Source of the DNA: Trichobilharzia regenti
Taxonomy: Eukaryota; Platyhelminthes; Trematoda; Strigeidida; Schistosomatidae
NCBI GenBank assembly: GCA_944472135.2
Contig: OX235265.1
Span: 45,977,459 to 46,041,458 of the forward strand
Direction: 5' to 3'
DNA length: 64,000 nt
Each line of letters begins with the position of its first letter. The stretch's first letter is position 1. Below are positions 48,548 through 58,600 of this stretch, piece by piece. A program made the position numbers and the translations under genes. The notes below the pieces were generated by a model, which was not told where the DNA came from, did no database searches, and saw nothing but the letters and a program-made list of their open reading frames with translations.

Positions 48548-49007
48548 GTATGCACATTGCCGCTAAACAACGTATTATAGAATCTGGCTGTTGACAGTCT
48601 GGGAATATAGGTTGGAGCATGTATTTAGAAAAAGTCATTGCGATAACAGCCATTGTGGCAGGTCTAGCCACCATCACTTCAATCCAAAAACGCAAAAATC
48701 CCATAAAGGAACCAAATGCCTCTAATACATAGGCATAGTCACCACCTGAACGGTGAATTAAAGTTCCAAGTTCAGCGTAACAGTAAGCGCCAAGCATCGA
48801 AAATAATCCGCATGATACCCAGATAACAAGACTAGCTCCCAAGCTTTGCATATTTTCTAATATCCCAGTTGGACTAACAAATATCCCTGAGCCAATCATT
48901 GAGCCAATAATGATAGTAATGCTATTCAACAGACCAATATTTTTGACCATCTTAACTTCATCTTTCGGTTCATCATTTGAGCTAGTACTTTTCCTCATAG
49001 AGCTCAT
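48548..49007 (-). CDS. LAT-type amino-acid transporter light chain gene 1, exon 1
   Basis: Role: SLC7 light chain exchanging large neutral or basic amino acids across the plasma or tegument membrane, as known for schistosome permease SPRM1 with its heavy chain (family knowledge). Seen: 153 codons from ATG at 49007, a short charged cytosolic N-tail, TM1 with GSGIF (residues 39-43, the substrate-backbone site), then TM2-TM4. Cys138 sits in P-I-F-P-D-C, aligned with human LAT1 Cys164, which forms the disulfide with 4F2hc, so a heavy-chain partner is inferred. The donor GTAAGT at 48547-48542 ends the exon in phase 1. The start is the first Met of the frame near a possible acceptor; upstream 5' UTR exons cannot be excluded. 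About three quarters of core residues match gene 2. Confidence 0.93.
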
Positions 49008-49785
49008 TACTGAAAGCTTTCCAACCGACTGTTTTTAACTAAAATGTAAAATGAAACAAAATGAGTCAATATAAATATTGAATTATTTAGCCTGTTAAGC
49101 GATAGAAAATGACAAGGAGTATGTGGTATTTCGAGAGCTTTGAGTGTGTTTCCATGCATGAAATAACGTTAAACATATGATGATTATCCTCTCAGCCTGT
49201 CAGTTTCTACGATGACCAGCTTGTTGTTCAGGCTTATACTGAATTATAGACCTATTCACAACGATAAACAAAACAATACCTGAGTTTTGAGTTGGCAATT
49301 AACCCCAAGCATGACGATTAAAATCCCAGTGATAAAAAGAAAACATTTTGAAATGAAAGTATACTCACAGTATGTCACAGTGGAAATAACCAGCTAAATT
49401 TGGTTGATTTTAAAGTGAGAAGACTTTTCTGTTATATTTTGTGGATGAATTCGGTGTTTTTCAGTTGAATTACTTTTCTTTAAGGATAAAATGAGAACAG
49501 CCGTAGCGTATTTTATCTGGAGGATGGATATACATATACATATATAGTGTGATATTATAAGCCTTTGTGTCGGAAATAAAAATGAGTACAGCAGAGGTCC
49601 TGTGTCTTTTATATATGCTCTGAATAATTAGGCTGCCTTTGTCAGCATACTTAGTGTAAGGTGAATGGAAACAGCACGCTAAGATTAACCAGATTGGATA
49701 ATGTTTTTTCTAAGACGGTTAAAACAGGAACAGACGAAATACAGTCTCCATTCGGGTAAATCTACTTACGTGGGACACTGTCCCG

Positions 49786-49849
49786 AAGTCTGTCCCAAAA
49801 AGTCTGCAATTTGCCCTAAGTCTGCCCCAAAAATTCTACAATGCGCCCG
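49786..49849. repeat. 32-bp tandem duplication upstream of transporter gene 1
   Basis: Two 32-bp units starting AAGTCTGTCCC and AAGTCTGCCCC, with several differences. TGGGACAC occurs on both sides (about 49770 and 49863). It lies 780 bases upstream of the ATG of gene 1. Confidence 0.6.
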
Positions 49850-50476
49850 AAAAAATGCTAGCTGGGACACGTTAGAAACTGAACTGTGATTGTCTATCAG
49901 AGATTCTTATTGCATGCTTTCTTTCCACCATAATTCAGAACATATTTATAGGAACGTTTAAGCCAAACCGTACTTAAATTCTCGATTATTGTACACTGAT
50001 AAAATGTGTGTGATATGAGACTACCCACTAGAAAAAATTATTCAAATATTGAAAACAATGTGTTTAATGCGCAGTTTTGTTTGAAAATTTTCGATATAAG
50101 GATGAAACACCTGAAACTTGCCTAAATGTGTAAAATATCTGTTTTCTTAAGTTGACACTTCGTTTAATTTCGTAAACTTGACAGTACATGTATATCGAAA
50201 GGTTAAAACAAAATTCCAGGTTTTGAAAAGTTGAAGAAATTTTCAAAGGTCATGATAATTCTTCTCCTTCATGTATCTTTATCTGTCCACCTGCACGCTG
50301 AACTAGCATACTGAGGTCAAATACATCACTTATACCATCATTCCTGTCAAGAGATGACGGTGGAATCAGTGTTGGAAACAGATAGGGTTCACCCCTGATC
50401 TTTGAACTGCACTGCTTTTTCCCATAAGATGTTGTGACCAACCAAAAAGGGAAAGATAAATTACGTCATATCAATA

Positions 50477-50481
50477 GTCAT
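50477..50481. repeat. Target-site duplication, left copy (GTCAT)
   Basis: GTCAT abuts the left LTR and recurs at 55645-55649 after the right LTR. Five bases is the usual duplication size for gypsy integrases. The match can be extended to GTCATTT if the first LTR bases are counted as target. Confidence 0.75.
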
Positions 50482-50779
50482 TTAGGGGTTGGTGGAATTA
50501 TCTTACACCGCCTATAATTTATTATTTCTCACGTACCAACAACAAAGCAAAAGCCAATATTTGATCGTCCAAACCAAGAGATATATTTTGGGACCAAAAA
50601 AAGCCTTCAGACAAACGCTGAGCTAGCTAGTGATCGTGCACGTTACACGACGGGGTACCAAATGGCGGGGATGCTTGACCGGAAGCCTTCAGCTAAACAA
50701 GTCGACTTAAACAGTGGTGGTCAGCATCCAATGAGTGATTGCTGTGGTCAATAATTTTGGGGAATTATTTACCGCTACA
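50482..50779 (-). repeat. 3' LTR of the gypsy element
   Basis: A 298-bp repeat nearly identical to 55347-55644, directly downstream of the polypurine tract. Differences from the 5' LTR: one base missing near the outer end, one extra base around 50541-50546, and three substitutions. Confidence 0.92.
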
Positions 50780-50793
50780 GCTCACTCCCCCCT
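50780..50793 (-). promoter_or_regulatory. Polypurine tract
   Basis: Minus-strand AGGGGGGAGTGAGC lies immediately upstream of the TG that starts the 3' LTR, as required for plus-strand DNA priming. Confidence 0.8.
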
Positions 50794-51278
50794 AGTGGGG
50801 TCGTGAGGACCCTAAGACAGAACCAGCCGGAAGTAAAAAAACTCGATGGTTCCCTTTCGGGTGAAAAAAATCTTCCGAGCGGCTTGGTGGTATGCCTACT
50901 GGTTTGTCTGCCTATGCTAATAGGGTGTTTGTACATAGCTTCCTTGTTGTTGTTCGTTGGATTCCGTGCTTCGTTTGTTTCCTGTCCAGTGCCCGTCGCA
51001 CCTGGAAAAGAAAACAAGAACGCTAAGAACCATGTCGAGGAAAATGTACGAAATGAGCTTTTTGGTTAAAAAAAATTGTGTGCATTTACTATACAGTAAA
51101 ATAATGCTAAGTTCAGAACATCGAAAAAAAATACATCTAATTAATTTTTTTTGTGTATGTTACATGAACTGTTGAAAAAAATTTTTTGTGTTCGGTGGTA
51201 CTGTATATAAAAAAATTGATACGTCAAAAAAAAAAAAAGTACCACAAACGAATGAGTTGCGTGAATCACACGAATTCG

Positions 51279-51551
51279 TTAAGTCAAATAAGTGTGCAGA
51301 TATTCTGGGAACCTTACGGTGCGTCCAGAACGGGTTTTCTTGGGAGGCTCGATAGAAGGTTCGGTAGCTGTCGCTGTGCTAGTGACTTCATCGATGTCTA
51401 AACGATCTTCTGTTACTTGTGGATTTTGGGGTACGTTCAGCTCTATGCTAATAGGATTACCCTCCAAGTAAGCCGGTTTCAGACGGTCAATGCTGACGGT
51501 GTCCTCGCGGCCGTTTTTGTCCAAGACAAAGAATTTATCAGAACGTTTAAT
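51279..51551 (-). CDS. pol: Pol: integrase C-terminal end (third frame)
   Basis: After the homopolymer at 51552-51566 the coding signal resumes in another frame with [13 protein letters not shown] and [10 protein letters not shown], the usual end of a GPY/F-type integrase domain, followed by an acidic/Thr-rich tail and R-T-V-R-F-P near the stop. It is separated from the core only by the poly-A/T tract. Confidence 0.8.
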   Translation of the reverse strand: MKRSDKFFVLDKNGREDTVSIDRLKPAYLEGNPISIELNVPQNPQVTEDRLDIDEVTSTATATEPSIEPPKKTRSGRTVRFPEYLHTYLT

Positions 51552-51566
51552 AAAAAAAAAAAAAAA
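51552..51566 (-). pseudogene. Homopolymer lesion inside integrase
   Basis: Fifteen A residues on the plus strand (T on the coding strand) interrupt the start of the GPY/F region. Translation gives runs of Phe in both frames and the expected residues are lost. It could be a replication-slippage or reverse-transcription insertion, or partly an assembly error in a homopolymer. Confidence 0.7.
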
Positions 51567-52905
51567 TGGTCCGGGGGTTCCAGGGGTCTGCGCACAGAGT
51601 CGCGACGAACAAATACATGTGAAGAAGTTTTCAAACACGGATGAACGAAAACATCAATGGACTGTGGACGAAGGGGAGCAGGTTTAACTGAACGCATTGC
51701 GTTTGTAAGCCTGCTGACGTATGAAGCGTGATCTACCACTGGTGGGAAGCTCGAGGGAGAAACAAATTCACCAGGCAGTCGTAGTGTCGTGCCATATACT
51801 AGCTCGGCGCTAGTACAACCAGCATCGGTTTTCAAGGCGTTTCGTATCCCTAGGAGAACTAACGGAAGGGATTCAGTCCAATGGGTGGTGTTTGCGGCTG
51901 ACAGACCAGCTTTCAGCTGTCTGTGTAGACGTTCTACCATACCATTAGCTTGAGGATGGTAGGCTGTTGTTCGAAATCGCATGCAACCTATGATTTTAGT
52001 CAGGGCGAAGAATAAGCCACTTTCGAATTGCCGCCCGCGATCAGTTGTTATGGAAGATGGGCATCCAAAGTTAGCGATCCATCTTTCTACGAAGACGCGT
52101 GCGACTGTTTCAGCAGATACATCCTTGATGGGTACTGCTTCCGGCCATCGTGTGAAGCGATCGATGCAAGTTAAAATATAAGTATATCCATGTGATTCAG
52201 GAAGGGGTCCAACCAAATCTATATGGACGTGTTCGAAACGAGCGTCAGGGAGAAGAAAGGTGCCAAGTGGGCTTTTGGTGTGTCTTATCACCTTGCACTT
52301 TTGACAAGCTAAGCACGTGTGTGCCCATTCCCTTACTTCTTTATTAATGCCAGGCCAACAAAACCGACTAGTTACGAGCTTGACAGTAGTTCGAATACCT
52401 GGGTGAGATAAGCCATGCAACGTATTGAAGACGTTACGGCGATAACTTTTAGGCACGATGGGGCGAGGAGTACTCGTGGAAATGTCACATAGAATAGTAT
52501 CTCTTCCCATACCTAAGGGTTTCTCAGCTAATTGTAGAGTTGTTTTCGACAACTCATGTTGAAGCTCGGTATCTTCTTTTTGAAGACGAGCCAGTTTTAC
52601 AAGGTCTATGCCGTCGATTTGGGTGAAAGAACAAACGCGCGACAAGGCATCTGCCACAGTGTTGTTTACTCCGGATACATGGCGAATATCTGATGTAAAC
52701 TGTGAGACGTAATCCAGTTGTCGTGATTCCCTGGGTGAATACTTATCTGAAGGTGAGTTCAGAGAGTACGTCAGAGGTTTGTGATCCGTAAAAATTATGA
52801 ATTCACGACCCTCTACCGAATGTCTAAAATGTCGTATAGCACAGTACATAGCCAGAAGTTCTCTGCCGAATGTGCTGTACTTCGTTTCAGCTAATTGAAG
52901 GCGCC
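51567..52905 (-). CDS. pol: Pol: RNase H and integrase (second part of pol, shifted frame)
   Basis: This continues pol in another frame after the break near 52904-52910. Numbered from an ATG at 52930 that overlaps the previous frame: RNase H residues E24 and D49 (F-T-D-H-K-P-L) and D94 (A-D-A-L-S-R), an H-x3-H...C-x2-C zinc region (H172, H176, C206, C209), and integrase core D238, D297, E333 with 35 residues between the last two, the canonical D-D35-E spacing. It inserts the cDNA into host DNA. The C-terminal part is disrupted by a 15-base A run on the plus strand. Confidence 0.9.
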
Positions 52906-54425
52906 GGAGAAAAAGGCAAGTGGTTGCCACTTTTTGTCAACTAGCTGTTGTAGAACTGCGCCGATTGCAGTGTTTGATGCATCAACCGAGATACTTAACG
53001 GTGCCGTTGGATCCTGATACATCAGAAGTGTGGCATTCGCAATAGCTTTTTTAATCTGGGTAAAAGCATTTCGAGCAGACGCGTCAAGTTCTATGGACTT
53101 GTTATTCCCTCGAAGGAGGTCTGTCAATGGCTGAATCAAAGAGGCACAGTTGGGAATAAAGCGTCGATAATAACTTACTAAGCCGTTAAAAGTGCGGAGA
53201 CTTTTCACCGTCTGTGGCTCTGGAAAGTTCAGTATAGCCTCGACCTTAGTAGCCAGTGGGCGAATGCCCTTGCAGTCAATAGTGTGACCCAGAAAGTCGA
53301 GTGAGTCAACACCGATTTGACACTTTTGAATATTAATGGTAACACCATGTTGGCGTAACCTTTCAAATGCCAAGTCCAAGTGCCTAAGGTGAGTTTCCTT
53401 GTCTGGACTGGCAATGAGGCAGTCGTCTAAGTATGCGTATACAAAGTCGAGACCGCGAAATACTTCGTCAATGAAGCGTTGGAATGTTTGGGCTGCATTC
53501 CGAAGACCGAATGGCATACGTAGAAATTCAAAAAGTCCGAAAGGCGTAATGATAGCCGTTTTCGGGATATCTTCTGTTGCCATCGGGATTTGGTTATACG
53601 CTTTAACCAAGTCGATTTTGGAGAATATAGTCGCGCCGGATAAGGTTGCCGTCAAGTCGTGTATATGAGGCAACGGGTAGCAATCAGGGGTTGTTTTGGC
53701 ATTCACTCGCCGGTAATCACCGGTGGGTCGCCAATCGTTGCTATCCTTTTTCGGAACCATATGAAGTGGGGATGCCCATGGGCTATTCGAAGGTCGAATG
53801 ATGCCAAGGGTAAGCATATGGTCAAATTCATTCCTGGCGATTCTCAGTTTGTCAGGAGCTAATCGTCGTGCTTTAGATGTCACAGGTTGTCCTGTGGTAA
53901 TGATGTGGTGCATAACATTGCTGGTTATGCACGGTAGGTCGTTCGACGGGCAGTTAAGTTCCGGATACTTGTCAACAATAGGTTGAAAAGTTGGATCAAG
54001 AATTGCCTTTATCTTAACGGGTGACAAACTAGGGCCTATGTAGCTGATGCCTTTGATAGACAGACTAGTAGTATTGTCAATCAGTCGTTTTCGGCGGACG
54101 TCTACGAGTAAATCATGATGATTAAGTAGGTCCGTGCCAATGATGGGCATTGTAACGTCAGCGAGAAGGAAAATCCACCGAATAGGTTTGCGTAAACCTA
54201 CGTTCAGATAGACGTATTTCCTACCAAAGGTTGCGATTGGTTTTCCATTTGCAGCCTGTAAGTTGAAGGTAGGTTCCTTCTGTCGATCTGCTGCTGTAGC
54301 AGGAAGGACGCTGACTTCGGCGCCTGTGTCGACTAAGTATCGAGTCTGGCTTATCACATCATGGATGTAAAGTAGGCGGCTAGTGCCACCGGCGACGGTT
54401 GCCGCTAACGCGTGCCGGCGGGATA
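52891..54425 (-). CDS. pol: Pol: protease and reverse transcriptase (first part of pol, frame broken at end)
   Basis: The frame is open from the slippery site. Its first ATG-like start is a GTG at 54357, so it is probably made only as a Gag-Pol fusion. Counting from 54357: aspartic protease D-T-G-A at residues 10-13, RT palm D249 in S-K-I-D-L, Y-L-D-D at 309-312 (catalytic Asp pair), P-F-G-L motifs, then the first RNase H Asp at 459. It copies element RNA into cDNA in the particle. The frame runs into an early stop at 52891 because of an apparent one-base deletion near 52904-52910, inside the RNase H region. Confidence 0.92.
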
Positions 54426-55232
54426 GTTTCCCACAGACTTTGAGACATTTCCGAAGTTACAAGGCTTACGGCAACACTTCGCTTCTTGGCCATAGGTGTT
54501 GTGGTACCAGCACCAGTCAGGGTTTTTCAGTGAACGTGGTTTGGACTTAGATCGACCACGTGAGTTCCTGCGTTGAGGAGATTTAGGACGACGGTCGGAG
54601 GAGTTAGAATGCATGTTCGACCTAAACATCTGCTGGATGGAGTTGCATAACTCTATCATTGCAGGATCCTTACTCGAAGTCTGCTTAGTCATCGAGCATA
54701 TTTCGGGAACAGACCGTTTAGTTATTTCTAGAATCCTATCTGCAGTAATAGCTAAGTCCTCTATTACAGTACCCTGAAGTGTCACAAGTACGGTCTGTAC
54801 AGACTGTGGCAACTTGGTTAAGAAGAGTTCTCTAAACAGTCCTTCGTCGAACTGACTTTGGCCGACGATTTGTTTCATTCTTGTCAGCATGCTCACGGCT
54901 GACTGATCTCCTAACTCGATGTTACGAAATAATTCATCTAGACGTTGTCGGTCCGTGAGAACGTTTCTCCTGAGGAGGGATGCTTTGAGCAACTCGTACG
55001 AGTTACTTACCTCGGGACTGAACATCTGTGATGTTACGTACTTGCTGAATTCCCGCGGTAGGGCGTGAATAACTGCAAGTAACTGTGAACGTTGATCGGT
55101 TATCCCATGCTCACAAAAATCTGCTTCAGCTAGCAGAAACCACGTTTCAGCATTATCTGGCCAGTATGGTACGAGCTGAATGGTTTTAGGAGTTGAGCGG
55201 ATACGGATGACCTTGGGACTAAGATCACTCAT
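54405..55232 (-). CDS. gag: Gag protein of the gypsy element
   Basis: About 275 residues from the Met at 55232. The frame is open for 15 more codons upstream but the M-S-D-L-S start is the likelier one. It forms the retrotransposon particle and binds RNA. Seen: a helical capsid-like region ([13 protein letters not shown] through L-T-K-L-P-Q-S-V), a basic Ser/Arg-rich stretch, and near the C-terminus a zinc-binding motif C-X2-H-X9-C-X3-C (C-W-Y-H...C-R-K-P-C), not the usual CCHC. This CHCC form is typical of the CsRn1/Boudicca group. The frame ends at 54405, just after a slippery heptamer. The gag frame is intact. Confidence 0.9.
   Translation of the reverse strand: MSDLSPKVIRIRSTPKTIQLVPYWPDNAETWFLLAEADFCEHGITDQRSQLLAVIHALPREFSKYVTSQMFSPEVSNSYELLKASLLRRNVLTDRQRLDELFRNIELGDQSAVSMLTRMKQIVGQSQFDEGLFRELFLTKLPQSVQTVLVTLQGTVIEDLAITADRILEITKRSVPEICSMTKQTSSKDPAMIELCNSIQQMFRSNMHSNSSDRRPKSPQRRNSRGRSKSKPRSLKNPDWCWYHNTYGQEAKCCRKPCNFGNVSKSVGNYPAGTR
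54426..54432 (-). promoter_or_regulatory. Candidate -1 ribosomal frameshift site GGGAAAC
   Basis: In the gag frame the codons read GTG-GGA-AAC, giving an ideal X-XXY-YYZ heptamer (G GGA AAC). Gag stops seven codons later (TAG at 54405-54407). The -1 frame is open from this point straight into the protease frame, reading L-S-R-R and later L-Y-I-H-D before the D-T-G-A site. GC-rich sequence about six bases downstream can form a stem (GCCGGC with GCCGGT). The same heptamer is used by some retroviral gag-pro junctions. Function is inferred. Confidence 0.72.
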
Positions 55233-55326
55233 GACGAAAATTATGTCGAATAATATATGGTACAAGAACAAATACAAAATGGAACGAACTCACCGGGGTT
55301 ATCTGCGGATTTATCGTGGATAAAGT

Positions 55327-55344
55327 TCGCGGTCGGGCTCACCA
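55327..55344 (-). promoter_or_regulatory. Primer binding site (tRNA-Trp-like)
   Basis: Minus-strand TGGTGAGCCCGACCGCGA starts two bases after the 5' LTR. It resembles the tRNA-Trp complement used by CsRn1-type elements (TGGTGACCCCGACG...), with one difference in the first 13 positions. The tRNA identity is inferred from memory of the clade. Confidence 0.65.
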
Positions 55345-55346
55345 GT

Positions 55347-55644
55347 TTAAGGGGTTGGTGGAATTATCTTACACCGCCTATAATTTATTATTTCTCGCGT
55401 ACCAAAACAAAGCAAAAGCCAATATTTGATCGTCCAAACCAAGAGATATATTTTGGGACCAAAAATAGCCTTCAGACAAACGCTAAGCTAGCTAGTGATC
55501 GTGCACGTTACACGACGGGGTACCAAATGGCGGGGATGCTTGACCGGAAGCCTTCAGCTAAACAAGTCGACTTAAACAGTGGTGGTCAGCATCCAATGAG
55601 TGATTGCTGTGGTCAATAATTTTGGGGAATTATTTACCGCTACA
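55347..55644 (-). repeat. 5' LTR of the gypsy element
   Basis: A 298-bp direct repeat of 50482-50779. Read on the minus strand it starts TGTAGCGG and ends CCCCTTAA, two bases before the PBS. Confidence 0.92.
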
Positions 55645-55649
55645 GTCAT
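55645..55649. repeat. Target-site duplication, right copy (GTCAT)
   Basis: Matches 50477-50481 and marks the right boundary of the gypsy insertion. Confidence 0.75.
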
Positions 55650-58600
55650 TTAATTATATAATGGACATAGCAATTAAATCTCCATTGCTGACTACACTGA
55701 TTCTTTCCATTTTACGCTCAAAGGTTTGCTCCCTAAATCACATTCTCTCGAGAAAAATAAGGAAGTAGTGAATGCTGCGTAACACATTACAGCTAGAGAA
55801 TTCGGATAACGTAGTCAATATAGTGCAGTGCAAGACGGTCACTTCAAAGAATATTTTCAGGATTTTTGGCATTAGTAGGTAATCCCAGAAGTAAATTAGG
55901 CTATGTGAACGCTTATTTAAGAATCACAAAAAGTAACTCTATGGTTGATCTCACATCACCTGAAATATAGAAAAACTGGAAAAATGTCACGACTTCGTAA
56001 GATTATGGTGACGGCTTCTGACCATAGAACAAGGGTGTTGTATTTCCAGAAACAAATGGAGGGACATGGTGCACCGTAAAACTGCACAGTGCTAGATAAA
56101 GTAGACACAAAAGTTAACGTTTGGTAGTATTTGACACGAGCCAGTGAAAATGACACGATTCAGTACTGGGTAAATTTATTTTGAGACTTATCTGATGTGG
56201 AATTAGGTTCGCTACAGTTCTCAAGTTCTGTGCTTATAAAGTAGCATGACACTTGCATGCAATATGGCGTACGTGGGTGTATTTTACAGAAAACCTAACA
56301 GGATATGACCTTTTTCGGTTTACTGTTAAATATATTGACGCTTCGTTCAAAATTTTCCTCACTGATTTTGATATGCTGGCAATGTGACGTTTGTGGCTGA
56401 CTCACTAAACTGAGTTAGATCAAGTAGGGCTGTATCATTGTGGTTAGGCAATATACCAGATAGAGGGTAATGATGAGTGCCTAGGACACCATTGTATACG
56501 AAGAAAAGTATATGTCCCTGGCGTAATACTTCTACATATAGCAGGAAACTCCGAGGAGACCCAACCGGTAGAACAGTTTAATCGCTCGAAATACGAAATA
56601 CATTCCGGGATCCAAAATTTGGTGAAATATCGAAGACCGGTCGACTAGTTGAGATGCATGTGCGATTGACGGAATTTAACGAGGAAGAGCCCTAAATGGT
56701 TTGAATGTTTGACGTCATACATTTAGCTCAATCACTTCACTGTAGTGATAAATATTAGTATGCACTGCTGAGTGGAGAAATCTTTGGGTAAACCATTCTG
56801 GGAAATTATTGACGCCATGTTCGCCGTGGTTTTCGGTGGAAAGATTCGTCAGTAGTAACATGAAAATGCAAAACTTCCTTCCGAAGCAGTCTTTTTATTT
56901 ACGACGCTATCAATGATGTGACATTATTTTAGTGTCTTATTTTTAGTTCATTTGTAATATTATGAAAAGGGCTAAATTCAAACTGTCTTTCGAAATCTTT
57001 CGGCAGTGCATTCAATATCTAGTCACACGCCACAGCCAAGTTTTGGAGACATGACTGTTCCTGTCACATTTGTCATCACACTTCTTGTGGACTAAGGGTG
57101 GCAAAAATTAGCTTAATGAAATTCTGGATACTGACAGAAGGCGTGCAGTAATCCCTACATGAAATAGTACTAAGAAGATAATAAAAAGCTGGCATCCAAA
57201 TGTTGACTATTAATACATGATTTCCATTAACTGCTTTTCTGCTTTGTGGCATATTGTGTGTGAGTGCCTTTTAGTCAGCCAACCAGTGTCGAGAACTGAC
57301 ATTTCAAATGAGTTAATTCGCACTATTCTTAGTTTATACGGCCCTAGTCGAAACGCTCTCCTAGCCATATACCCCCCAGTGGTTGACCTGCGGTGTGCAT
57401 AATTGGTGGCTATGCACACTTAATCATCAGGTTGCCTTCCTGTGAGCCGTTCACCCTTATAAATGATTCTTTCTGATTGCCGTTAGTGCAACTAGGAAGC
57501 AAACGGTCGAAAAACAAGCAGTTTACCAGCCATTTTGTAATAGAATATTTCCCTTTAGGTCTTGACTCATTTTGGTGATAACGTGGTACAATACCTTTCT
57601 AAGACATACTTGGGATCAGTAATTGTGCATAGCAGATAAGTTCTAAAAGACCGGAAACTTACAGTTATAGAAGTTTTATATATATAACCAAATAATATGT
57701 GTGTTTTTTTGACAGTCTGTTATATTTTTGCTATGTATATATGGATCGATATTCCATCATAATTAACAATCATGTTAAGACTGTCTATTGATTTGTTCAT
57801 TTTTGAATATTCGCCCATACACTTGTGTACACACTTGTTCGGACATTCATATATATTTTTGCTATCACACTCCTGTGAGACATATTGATTCTCCTGGTGT
57901 TTTGGAAAAACCTAGTGGTCTTCTGATTTCTGTCTTCCTTGCGTCAGGACTATTAAATTCTCGACCAGTACATAACAATAATTTGGCGACGAGTACATAA
58001 TAAAGTACATGTCCTCTAATTAAAACAACTTTCAGGGTCGACAAACATCCATCTATACTGGCAGACTTACTTCCTATCCATGAGAATATGTAAGTGATTT
58101 CAATTCAGCAATGCATTCTGTCTAGAAATAGATTCATGAAAAGACGTGTGGCCTACAAAGACCTGCCGAGCTTCCAGTGGATACCATCGGCAACTGCGGA
58201 CAGGATCGTGGCTGCGATAAATCCCTGGATTCAAATGTGTTTCACATGTCTAAGTCTCCAGAGACCAGTTTATTTTTTTTTTATTATTCGGGTACGAAGT
58301 AAAGCATCAGTTTACGTTGGTGTCTGAAAGAGCACTGAATTGGCGGCATCATTGCCTTGCATTTTCCCCTCCCCCATTGGCTGTCATTAACGGTAGTCTG
58401 ACAGACTTGTTATAGCTAATCAGGCTAGAGAGTTACTATCGTTGGCCTCACGGCATTTCACCATTGAACCACAGAAACCGCCTAAGTACAGGCCTTGCCG
58501 ACACTAATAGCTGGCTTTGTACTTCTAGATGAAGCTTGATGGAGTGACGCAGCTCTACATTCCCATATATGGCATCACCTGGCTTCTAGTTCATCATGAA

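Larger units (their letters stand above)
4094..49007 (-). other. Gene model: LAT-type amino-acid transporter light chain, gene 1 (3' end missing)
   Basis: The gene spans about 45 kb on the minus strand. Five exons are joined by GT-AG introns of 8042, 3798, 28372 and 3496 bases. Summed coding length is 1206 bases (402 codons) with consistent phases (1, 1, 0, 0). Joined residues follow human LAT1/LAT2 order from the N-terminus to the conserved Pro-Val-Lys after TM10, so roughly the last 90-100 residues (TM11, TM12, C-tail) are missing. I searched 1-4093 on the minus strand for the final exon and saw none; it is probably beyond the left edge. Introns carry nearly all repeats of the window. Confidence 0.88.
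50482..55644 (-). mobile_element. Ty3/gypsy LTR retrotransposon, CsRn1/Boudicca type
   Basis: A 5.16-kb insertion between the two transporter genes. In element order (minus strand) it has 5' LTR, PBS, gag, protease, RT, RNase H, integrase, a noncoding stretch of about 490 bases (50794-51278), PPT and 3' LTR. A 5-bp duplication GTCAT flanks it. The Gag zinc motif of CHCC type, a PBS resembling tRNA-Trp, and integrase after RT point to the CsRn1 clade, to which schistosome Boudicca is related (family assignment from memory). LTRs differ by about three substitutions and two single-base indels, so the insertion is recent. Two frame breaks in pol make this copy non-autonomous. There is no envelope-like frame. 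Confidence 0.93.

Noticed and set aside
50803..51069. Plus-strand frame inside the gypsy element
   Set aside because: Antisense to the noncoding 3' part of the element, with no family resemblance.
53399..53986. Several plus-strand frames opposite RT
   Set aside because: Shadows of the pol coding strand.
57940..57990. Possible LTR end with TTGGCGACGAG as a primer site
   Set aside because: No partner LTR and no adjacent coding; a short match only.
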